The position numbers were made by a program, and so were the translations under genes. Below, piece by piece: positions 1 to 5,780 of a DNA stretch of 12,813 nucleotides. Each line of letters starts with the position of its first letter. Position 1 is the stretch's first letter. Below the pieces are notes generated by a model that did not search any database, was not told the DNA's origin, and saw only the letters and a program-made list of their open reading frames with translations. Source of the DNA: Patescibacteria group bacterium (GTDB taxonomy: Bacteria; Patescibacteriota; Gracilibacteria; UM-FILTER-43-11); NCBI GenBank assembly GCA_018814945.1, contig JAHIYT010000115.1, positions 1-12,813 of the forward strand. Reading direction: 5' to 3'.

Positions 1-242
1 ATAAATATATAAAAACTCGTTACAATCATCGTAAAGAAAACAAAAAAGGCTCTCAAAAAAGCAAAATCTACAATTACCACGAGCCTTCCAAAAACCAGCA
101 AAATAACAACTATCAATAAACCAATAGGAATGGTGAAGATGATCGGATGAATATAGCGCACCCAATGCCTCCGAAAAAAGAACTTAAAATGCTCGTATTT
201 TAATTGACCTTTGAAGTCATACTCCTCTGTAGCCATATACAT
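1..242 (-). CDS. Membrane protein, probable bacterial PH-domain (bPH2) type, N-terminal part
   Basis: An open minus-strand frame starts at ATG 242 (a second ATG at 236 is equally possible) and runs off the left edge after 80 codons. The N-terminus is cytoplasmic-looking (YDFKGQLKYEHFKFFFRRHW), followed by two hydrophobic segments at about residues 33-51 and 55-80, separated by a short GR/VD turn. The pattern GQ...E...F.RRHW followed by a pair of membrane helices is what I associate with small CPR membrane proteins carrying a bacterial PH domain after the helices. The PH domain itself would lie outside the window, so the family call is inference. No Shine-Dalgarno sequence precedes either ATG. 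It follows tagA on the same strand after a 107-bp gap with no clear terminator, so co-transcription is possible. Confidence 0.5.
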   Translation of the reverse strand, partial: MYMATEEYDFKGQLKYEHFKFFFRRHWVRYIHPIIFTIPIGLLIVVILLVFGRLVVIVDFAFLRAFFVFFTMIVTSFYIF

Positions 243-349
243 TAGTTTAAACAAAACTAACCGCTTGGAGAGGGCTAGAGATTGGTCTATACAATAACAC
301 AAAAACTTCCGCCTGTAAACCATTCTCAAATTTAAAGCGTAATTTTATT

Positions 350-1165
350 TTAATTTTTGTTTTTTAGTCTAAATATCAGTTTTGTAAAAACAACTGTTGC
401 ATTCCATATCCTTTTTATCCTCCTAGGTTCACGTACTAATCTCCACAACCATTCTAACCCAATTTTCTGCATAAAGCTAGGTGCACGTTTAATTTTTCCC
501 GCCGCAAAATCGAATGCGCCACCAACTCCAATTGCGACCTTGGTGCTATGTAACTTTTCTAAATTACGTTCAATCCACATTTCTTGAGCCGGACTACCGT
601 ACGCAACAAACAAAATATCCGGTTTTGCACTGTTAATCATTTCGCAGATATAATTCTCCTCCTCTTTTTTTGGACTACCGGAATAACTACCGGCAAAAAT
701 TGCATTTGGACACTTCTTCAGCAATTTTTCTATAGCCTTTTTTGCAACACCCACCCTTGCACCCAACAAAAATATTCGCCATTTTTCACCCTGAGATTTA
801 TCAACCACTTTCATTAATAAATCCGAACCAGTAACGCGTTCCGGAAGTATTTTTCGAATATTTTTTGGTGAAAATAGAGTTTTTGAAAGCGAAGAAAAAA
901 GCTGTAAGTACTTATTCTTTGACTTCGGCAAATCCAAATAATAAGATGCCCACAAAATACCAATGCCATCCGGAATATTCATTGTGGATTTATTCAAAGT
1001 ACCCAAAAATTTTTCATTTTTATTAGCATCCAGTACCATTTCTGGATTTGGCGTTGTAATGAAAACTTTTTTATCCCCCCTAACAAAAACTTCAATAGCG
1101 GTTAGCACTCCGCCATACGTAACGGGATCAAATGGAATGCCTGCGATTTCCACTCTATTACTCAC
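350..1165 (-). CDS. tagA: WecG/TagA/CpsF family glycosyltransferase
   Basis: A 271-residue member of the family that transfers an N-acetylmannosamine-type sugar onto undecaprenyl-diphosphate-linked GlcNAc (teichoic acid linkage unit, enterobacterial common antigen or capsule), at the inner face of the membrane. Signature blocks appear in order: TTPNPEMVLDA (37-47), PDGIGIL (65-71, with D66 at the expected catalytic aspartate), RVTGSDLL (110-117), LFVAYGSPAQEMW (185-197), GVGGAFDFAAGKIKRAP (213-229) and the basic amphipathic tail WLWRLVREPRRIKRIW. The start is GTG at 1165, overlapping the stop of the upstream methyltransferase by four bases (GTGA), which implies translational coupling. The segment between the D66 block and RVTGSD is longer than usual (about residues 80-109, rich in Lys, Ser and Leu). 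The family is certain. The acceptor and sugar in this organism are not, so the symbol is by family only. Confidence 0.9.
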   Translation of the reverse strand: MSNRVEIAGIPFDPVTYGGVLTAIEVFVRGDKKVFITTPNPEMVLDANKNEKFLGTLNKSTMNIPDGIGILWASYYLDLPKSKNKYLQLFSSLSKTLFSPKNIRKILPERVTGSDLLMKVVDKSQGEKWRIFLLGARVGVAKKAIEKLLKKCPNAIFAGSYSGSPKKEEENYICEMINSAKPDILFVAYGSPAQEMWIERNLEKLHSTKVAIGVGGAFDFAAGKIKRAPSFMQKIGLEWLWRLVREPRRIKRIWNATVVFTKLIFRLKNKN

Positions 1166-1872
1166 TTTTTTCGTGCTATTAGTACTAAGTTGAAAGAACG
1201 TAAGAATGATACTCGATTTCCCTTTCTCGTAAAATAGAATTCCTCAATTTTCCATTTGCTCTCCGGAAAATATTTTAAAAATTCCTTCGGTAAGAATGCA
1301 TGGTAGTAACGTTTAATCGGAAAATTACCCCACTTAATCATCAAATCGTTCCAAGCAGTTTTAAGTCCTAAATGAAGAATACAAGTTACAATCGCTTTAA
1401 GTAACGCCTTCAGATACTTGAATTGAAATAGATTCCAAACGGTTAAAATTAATATCCCATCCGTTTTTAATGAACGATGCATGTTATCTGCAACATGCTT
1501 TCTCATTTTTCTCCCAGGAATATGATGAAAGGCAGCTATACAAAAAATATTATCGAAAGCCTCTTCCGGCAAATCTACATCAGTCATATCATCCAATTCA
1601 AACCTTGCTTCCGGGTAACTTTCACGAGCCTTATCGAGCAGGTGGGAATTATGATCAATCCCTAAATAGTTAACATTTTTAGGCTTCAAAAATTCATATA
1701 ATCTTCCGTTTCCGCACCCCAAGTCCAATGTGTTTCCATCATGTTTTGTATAGGCAAGAAAATGATTAAATTCTTCCCATGGAGCCTTTCGGGTTTGATG
1801 AAACTCCTGTGCAATCGCACTATATGATTCTTTAATCTGCTCTTTGATTTGTTTAATAGTTTTTTTGCGCAT
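1162..1872 (-). CDS. Class I SAM-dependent methyltransferase, Trm9/ALKBH8-like
   Basis: A 236-residue Rossmann-fold methyltransferase. Motif I is LDLGCGNGRLYEF (49-61). The acidic end of strand beta2 is GIDHN (71-75, D73 as the likely ribose-binding residue), followed by FELDDMTDVDLP (91-102) and CIAAFHHIP (111-119). The N-terminal SYSAIAQEFHQTRKAPW, the HHIP...RRxxxxxM arrangement, TVWN (144-147) and the late RYYHAFLPKEFLKYF (188-202) match the layout of Trm9/ALKBH8 methyltransferases, which methylate modified wobble uridines in tRNA. Substrate is inferred only; a small-molecule or glycan substrate cannot be excluded given the coupling to a glycosyltransferase. It starts at ATG 1872 without a Shine-Dalgarno sequence and overlaps the tagA-like gene by GTGA at its 3' end. 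Confidence 0.8.
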   Translation of the reverse strand: MRKKTIKQIKEQIKESYSAIAQEFHQTRKAPWEEFNHFLAYTKHDGNTLDLGCGNGRLYEFLKPKNVNYLGIDHNSHLLDKARESYPEARFELDDMTDVDLPEEAFDNIFCIAAFHHIPGRKMRKHVADNMHRSLKTDGILILTVWNLFQFKYLKALLKAIVTCILHLGLKTAWNDLMIKWGNFPIKRYYHAFLPKEFLKYFPESKWKIEEFYFTRKGNRVSFLRSFNLVLIARKK

Positions 1873-1887
1873 GGTTTGACAGTGATA

Positions 1888-1917
1888 AGAATACCATGAT
1901 ATAAGAATCCCCTTGAA
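1888..1917 (-). promoter_or_regulatory. Candidate sigma-70 promoter for the methyltransferase-tagA unit
   Basis: Reading the minus strand, TTCAAG (1917-1912) and TATTCT (1893-1888) are 18 bp apart, and TGG immediately precedes the -10 hexamer, giving an extended -10. Transcription would start near 1881, leaving a leader of only about nine bases before ATG 1872. Both hexamers are imperfect, so this is a moderate call. Confidence 0.35.
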
Positions 1918-1949
1918 TTGAATTTTTTGTATTTAAATGAATATATTGT

Positions 1950-2528
1950 ATGAAATTAAAACATCGAAACAGCCAAAAGCGCATATATTTTGAAGATGCG
2001 GAATATTTTGTTACATGTAAAACACATAATAATTATCCGTTTTTCAAAGAAAAAATATTTTGTGATTTGTTTGTGGAGAATTTGAGGATTTGTAAGGAGT
2101 TAAAAGAATTCATTTTATATGGATGGGTTTTATGCTTGGATCATTTTCATTTATTAATACGTCCAGAAAATGGGTGTGATATTTCGGAGATTATGCATTT
2201 TTTGAAACGAAATGTATCGAGGGATTGTAATTTTGTAATGGGGGATAATAAATATGATTCACCCCAAATCGAAGGCGCGGATCATGATCCGCGCCTTCGA
2301 AGATTGAACAAAATAAAATGGATATTAAAATTTCGTTTCAAATTCAAATATTTGAACCAAATTCCATTACCACATTTCCAATGGCAAAAATCATATCACG
2401 ACCATTACATTCGTAATGAAAATGATTGGCAATATCATATGGGGTATATCGCATGCAACCCAATAAAACACGAATTACCTAATGGTTGGGAATACGTTTT
2501 TACGAACAAAAAATATGATAACTTTTAA
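1950..2528 (+). CDS. REP-associated tyrosine transposase (RAYT, IS200-like Y1 family)
   Basis: A 192-residue HUH-type single-strand transposase of the domesticated RAYT branch. The HUH motif is DHFHLLIRPE (64-73, H65 and H67). The C-terminal block WQKSYHDHYIRNENDW...YIACNPIKHEL aligns with the same block of E. coli TnpA-REP as I remember it, which places the nucleophilic tyrosine at Y166 in GYIACNP. These enzymes act on short palindromic REP elements. Between the HUH half and the tyrosine half there are about 45 more residues (about 96-142) than in E. coli TnpA-REP, and this loop contains a GC-rich palindrome encoding QIEGADHDPRLRR. There is no Shine-Dalgarno sequence before ATG 1950. The stop overlaps the pilC stop by four bases in convergent orientation. 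No flanking inverted repeats or target duplication were seen, as expected for a RAYT. Confidence 0.85.
   Translation: MKLKHRNSQKRIYFEDAEYFVTCKTHNNYPFFKEKIFCDLFVENLRICKELKEFILYGWVLCLDHFHLLIRPENGCDISEIMHFLKRNVSRDCNFVMGDNKYDSPQIEGADHDPRLRRLNKIKWILKFRFKFKYLNQIPLPHFQWQKSYHDHYIRNENDWQYHMGYIACNPIKHELPNGWEYVFTNKKYDNF
2269..2300. repeat. GC-rich 32-bp perfect palindrome inside the transposase gene (REP-like)
   Basis: The arms TCGAAGGCGCGGATCA and TGATCCGCGCCTTCGA are exact reverse complements with no spacer. Bases outside 2268 and 2301 no longer pair. It is much richer in GC than the surrounding gene and sits in the expanded loop between the two catalytic halves, keeping the frame open. It resembles an inserted REP palindrome, the class of sequence RAYT enzymes recognise. 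No second copy is present in the window. Confidence 0.85.
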
Positions 2529-3829
2529 CTGATAGTTGTACCAATGTAGAAGAAAGGCATCATAACTGCGAGCAGGATTGATCCAACCAAAGCAGCCACA
2601 ATAAATATCATAATCGGTTCCACTAAAGTTGAAATATTTCTGAGAGTGTAATCAATACTCTTATGATAGTTCTTTTTAATTTTCATTAGCATTTCAGATA
2701 TCGTCCCTGTAGTTTCACCGATGTGCATTAATTGCGCAACTTGCAGTGGGAAATATCTATTATTCTTAAACTTCTGAGCTTTGATATCCTCAAGCCCCAT
2801 CATTTCGCTAACCTCTCTACCCATAATTATTCCATTTCTGATTTTCTCAATTTCCTTTTGGTAATGAAGATTTGAAATTGTTTTTTGGGTAATTGCGAAT
2901 GCATCACTAATTAAGACTCCGCTTTTCATAAGCATCGACATATTAGATGCGAACATCATTAAATTCTTTTGCTTACTAAGTTTTCCTGCAACCGGAACAA
3001 TACTTACGAAATTTTCCCATCCTAATTTACCAATTTTGGTCTTAGAAAATAGTATCCAAAGAACGAAAACTGTACCGGCAATTCCCATTAGTAGCGTAGG
3101 CCACTGTGTTGTAATAAAATGACTAATATCAATAACTTTTTGTGTAATTAACGGAAGGTCAGTATTGGATTGTTCATACATCTTGGCAATCTTTGGTATA
3201 ACAAATATCATCATTCCAACAACCATGCCAATAGCGAGCACCAAAAGAATAACAGGATAAAACATCGCACCGGTAATCTTACGTGAAAAGTCCTGATCCG
3301 CTTCCATTTCCTCGGCCAATTCAGCCATTACAGTTTTTAAATTTCCACTTTTTTCAGCTGCTTCAACAAGAGCCGCCTGCATTTTTGGAAATATGTGAGG
3401 AAATTCATACATTGATTCCGCCAAACTCATACCGGTATTAATATCATGAATCATTTCACCGTATAATTTTTTCAACCCCTTATTACTTGTTTGTGCTTTT
3501 ACAAGAGAAAGTGCATCGATAAGGGTTACACCTGAACCGACCAATGTCGCCATTTCATCATAAAACTGAAGTCTGGTTTTACCGGTCATGCGTAACATTT
3601 TTATCGCAAACGGGAGTTTCTTTTTGCTATTTTTCACTGTCTCTTTTTTAGCTTCCACTGGCTTATCCAATGGCTGATCCAATGGCTTATCCGCTTGCTG
3701 ATTTGTTAATTCACTGATTTGCTGATCCGCTGCCTTTTTCTTTTTGTGAAATAATTTACTAAAAAACAAATCAACTTCGAACCAGAAGTCTGAAAATGAA
3801 TCTCTAATTTTACCTACAAAAGCTGTCAT
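2525..3829 (-). CDS. pilC: Type II secretion / type IV pilus inner-membrane platform protein PilC (GspF family)
   Basis: A 434-residue polytopic platform protein that couples the PilB ATPase to pilin extraction and assembly. It has two T2SSF repeats. The first (about 85-211) contains LVGSGVTLIDAL and LVEAAEKSGNL and ends in a membrane helix (191-211). A second helix lies at about 243-262. The second repeat (about 290-425) contains MLMKSGVLISDAF and LMHIGETTGTISEML and ends in a helix (403-425). The first 75 residues are a hydrophilic, Lys/Gln/Asp-rich extension with a three-fold DKPL/DQPL/DKPV repeat. It begins five bases after the pilB stop, with no Shine-Dalgarno sequence, so it is co-transcribed with pilB. 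Its TAA stop shares TTAA with the convergent transposase stop. Confidence 0.93.
   Translation of the reverse strand: MTAFVGKIRDSFSDFWFEVDLFFSKLFHKKKKAADQQISELTNQQADKPLDQPLDKPVEAKKETVKNSKKKLPFAIKMLRMTGKTRLQFYDEMATLVGSGVTLIDALSLVKAQTSNKGLKKLYGEMIHDINTGMSLAESMYEFPHIFPKMQAALVEAAEKSGNLKTVMAELAEEMEADQDFSRKITGAMFYPVILLVLAIGMVVGMMIFVIPKIAKMYEQSNTDLPLITQKVIDISHFITTQWPTLLMGIAGTVFVLWILFSKTKIGKLGWENFVSIVPVAGKLSKQKNLMMFASNMSMLMKSGVLISDAFAITQKTISNLHYQKEIEKIRNGIIMGREVSEMMGLEDIKAQKFKNNRYFPLQVAQLMHIGETTGTISEMLMKIKKNYHKSIDYTLRNISTLVEPIMIFIVAALVGSILLAVMMPFFYIGTTIS
3659..3694 (-). repeat. In-frame 12-bp tandem repeat in pilC (three imperfect units)
   Basis: On the plus strand the units are TGGCTTATCCAA, TGGCTGATCCAA and TGGCTTATCCGC. 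They encode the DKPL/DQPL/DKPV-like stretch at about residues 47-58 of the cytoplasmic N-terminal extension. The unit is a multiple of three, so copy-number change would alter the length of the tail without breaking the frame. Confidence 0.75.
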
Positions 3830-3834
3830 ATTTA

Positions 3835-5151
3835 TTATGAATTAAGTACACGAAGAGCTTCTTCGATTGTTATATCACCAGTTACCGCTTTATAAAGCGC
3901 ATCTTTTCTAAGTAAAATCATTCCCTCTCTTACAGCCTGAGCTTCAATATCCGTATTAGATGCACTATTAATAATCAATTCCTCAATAGCCGGAGACATT
4001 TCCAGAACTTCAAAAATACCAATACGTCCGCTGTATCCGGTGTTATTACATTTTTCACAACCATTAGCTTTGTAAAAGAATGCATTTTCCGGAGTGATAT
4101 CAATTTCTTCCTTAAGCATTTGATGAAATTTTGCCGGAACTGGGTATTTTTCTCTACAACTTGAACATACCTTACGTACCAGCCTCTGGGAAATAATTAT
4201 TTTAACCGCCGCTGTAATCAGGAATCTATCAATATCCATATTAAGCAAGCGCTGAATAGTTCCAGAAGCAGAATTTGTATGCAGTGTGCTGAATACCAAG
4301 TGACCGGTAAGCGCAGATTCAATAGCAAGTGAAGCCGTTTTTTGGTCACGGATTTCACCCACCATAATAATATCCGGATCCTGACGAACTATCGTACGTA
4401 AACCATCTGGAAAGTCGAAACCAATATCTGGATTAATCTGAGTTTGAGTTACATCAGGAATCTTATACTCAATCGGATCTTCCAATGTTGAAATATTATA
4501 ATCTTCAGCGTCAAAGGTCGAAACCATTGAGAAAAGAGAAGTAGATTTACCACTACCTGTAGGACCTACTGCCAAAATCATTCCATAAGTCGATTTTAAA
4601 TGCTTTTCAACCTTCAATAAAATATTTGGAAGCATTCCAAGATCCCTAAGTTCCACCATTTTCGGATTTTTCTCTAACAAACGAATAACAACTTTCTCGC
4701 CATACTGTGTAGGTAATATTGAAACACGAAGATCAACTTCCTTATCTCCTGGGCCTTGAAAACTACTTTTACCATCTTGTGGCAAGCGGTGTTCATCAAT
4801 TTTTAGCCCTGAAATAATCTTAATACGGGCAATAATTGGATGATGATAGATTTTATCGTACAGTTTATACTCCACCATTGTCCCATCTATACGAAAAAAC
4901 ACCTCGAATTTGTTCTCTTTTGGTTTAAAGTGGATATCTGAAGCATGTTTTTCAAGCGCAGTATTAAAAATCTCATCTACAACACTCGGAATAGAGTCTT
5001 CATCAAAAGATTGTGGAACTGGCACATCTTCCGCATTAGCCACCTCTGTTTTGCCTGAATCAAGCTCTTGATCAGTCCCTTGTGTTGCCACTTCCGGCTT
5101 TTCGCCTAGAGCTTCTTCACTCTCCTTTTTCAGGGTGTCGAGTAATGACAT
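3835..5151 (-). CDS. pilB: Type IV pilus assembly / type II secretion ATPase PilB (GspE family)
   Basis: A 438-residue hexameric ATPase that powers pilus or pseudopilus extension on the cytoplasmic face. Motifs: HASDIHFKP (69-77, N2 domain), Walker A GPTGSGKST (196-204), Asp box STLEDPIEY (221-229), Walker B IIMVGEIRD (261-269, E266), His box STLHTN (288-293), and a four-cysteine zinc site C329-x2-C332 and C365-x2-C368. It is well short of the usual PilB length (about 550-570 residues). The N-terminal N1 domain is missing and replaced by about 50 acidic, low-complexity residues. The GEIRD motif and zinc cysteines favour PilB/GspE over PilT. It starts at ATG 5151 below a strong promoter and is followed after five bases by pilC. 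Confidence 0.93.
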   Translation of the reverse strand: MSLLDTLKKESEEALGEKPEVATQGTDQELDSGKTEVANAEDVPVPQSFDEDSIPSVVDEIFNTALEKHASDIHFKPKENKFEVFFRIDGTMVEYKLYDKIYHHPIIARIKIISGLKIDEHRLPQDGKSSFQGPGDKEVDLRVSILPTQYGEKVVIRLLEKNPKMVELRDLGMLPNILLKVEKHLKSTYGMILAVGPTGSGKSTSLFSMVSTFDAEDYNISTLEDPIEYKIPDVTQTQINPDIGFDFPDGLRTIVRQDPDIIMVGEIRDQKTASLAIESALTGHLVFSTLHTNSASGTIQRLLNMDIDRFLITAAVKIIISQRLVRKVCSSCREKYPVPAKFHQMLKEEIDITPENAFFYKANGCEKCNNTGYSGRIGIFEVLEMSPAIEELIINSASNTDIEAQAVREGMILLRKDALYKAVTGDITIEEALRVLNS

Positions 5152-5178
5152 ATCTAAATAAGTTTTATTAATCTTTAT

Positions 5179-5207
5179 ATTATAGCAAAAAATGGACTAT
5201 TTTTCAA
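5179..5207 (-). promoter_or_regulatory. Sigma-70 extended -10 promoter of pilB-pilC
   Basis: On the minus strand, TTGAAA (5207-5202), a 17-bp spacer and a perfect TATAAT (5184-5179) preceded by TGC form an extended -10 promoter. The expected start near 5172 gives a leader of about 20 bases that is A/T only in character and has no Shine-Dalgarno sequence. Confidence 0.7.
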
Positions 5208-5274
5208 TGGTAAATACTGTCTAAACCGCTGATTTGTGTGATTTTTATGATTTCACTGATAAATGTGGAAAAAA

Positions 5275-5303
5275 GTGACAAAAATAGCTCTATCTGGTAC
5301 AAT
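5275..5303 (+). promoter_or_regulatory. Sigma-70 extended -10 promoter of the prepilin pair
   Basis: GTGACA (5275-5280), a 17-bp spacer and TACAAT (5298-5303) preceded by TGG. Transcription should start near 5310, about three bases before ATG 5313, so the mRNA would be nearly leaderless. This also rules out the ATG at 5238 as the gene start. It is divergent from the pilB promoter about 70 bp away. Confidence 0.6.
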
Positions 5304-5312
5304 TTACCCAAA

Positions 5313-5780
5313 ATGAAAAATACAAAATACAAAATTGAATCTGAGATCAGAAATCTGAGATCAGAAATAAATAAAGGTTTTAGCTTAATTGAGCTAGTTT
5401 TCACCGTTTTTTTCCTCTCGGTGATCATTGTTGGTGCCGTAAATTTGCAAACAAGTGGACTTAGAATGGGAAATTCTCGATCTAATGAGGTCGAAGCCCA
5501 TTTTTTGGCTAATCAGGGGGCAGAAGTGGTAGAAGGACTAGGAACGGTTGGAATAGCTGCACAATGTTCAGCTCCTTCTTGCACATGCCAAATAACCAAT
5601 TTTGGTATATATAACATAGATTGCATGACTGTTCCGGAAGCAATTGATACTACTTTTAGTAGAACAATTGAAATCAGTAGCGGTAGTCTCACAAATGCTT
5701 ACGAGATAACTTCTATCGTAGAATGGGAAGATAGTTCTGGCACTCACACTGCTGAAGCAAAACGAATCATTTTTAATTGA
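5313..5780 (+). CDS. Type IV prepilin-like protein, PilV/GspI type
   Basis: A 155-residue minor prepilin or pseudopilin. The class III signal is KGFSLIEL: prepilin peptidase would cut after G22, and E27 is the conserved fifth residue of the mature chain. It is followed by a hydrophobic N-terminal helix (23-46). The mature body is small, with four cysteines (C85, C90, C92, C104) and a C-terminal strand-rich part. The continuous long helix with EAHFLANQGAEVVEGL resembles PilV/GspI minor pilins. I chose ATG 5313 over an in-frame ATG at 5238 because a good promoter lies between them and the longer version would add 25 residues to an already full leader. The leader itself is encoded by tandem repeats. 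Its TGA stop overlaps the ATG of the next gene by one base (TGATG). Confidence 0.82.
   Translation: MKNTKYKIESEIRNLRSEINKGFSLIELVFTVFFLSVIIVGAVNLQTSGLRMGNSRSNEVEAHFLANQGAEVVEGLGTVGIAAQCSAPSCTCQITNFGIYNIDCMTVPEAIDTTFSRTIEISSGSLTNAYEITSIVEWEDSSGTHTAEAKRIIFN
5321..5368 (+). repeat. 7-bp-periodic tandem repeats in the leader of the first prepilin
   Basis: TACAAAA occurs twice in tandem (5321-5334). After a six-base gap, the 14-mer CTGAGATCAGAAAT occurs twice exactly (5341-5354, 5355-5368). The 14-mer is itself near-periodic at 7 bp (TGAGATC, AGAAATC). Neither unit is a multiple of three, so loss or gain of one unit would shift the frame upstream of the prepilin cleavage site. Confidence 0.85.

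Noticed and set aside
1913..1950. Promoter for the transposase using TTGAAT at 1913 or 1918
   Set aside because: The only TATATT at proper spacing (1942-1947) would place the transcription start after the ATG; no convincing alternative.
5238..5312. Upstream in-frame ATG at 5238 as start of the first prepilin
   Set aside because: The extension runs through a good -35/-10 promoter (5275-5303) and would give an implausibly long 47-residue leader before the cleavage site.
5204..5428. Minus-strand frame across the pilB/prepilin divergent region
   Set aside because: It covers both divergent promoters and the repeat-built prepilin leader; composition is that of antisense sequence.
5778..5780. Possible UGA=Gly recoding (Gracilibacteria-type code) because of the CPR-like gene set
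   Set aside because: UGA here ends the prepilin with a TGATG overlap to the next start, and UGA also ends the methyltransferase; no gene contains internal UGA.
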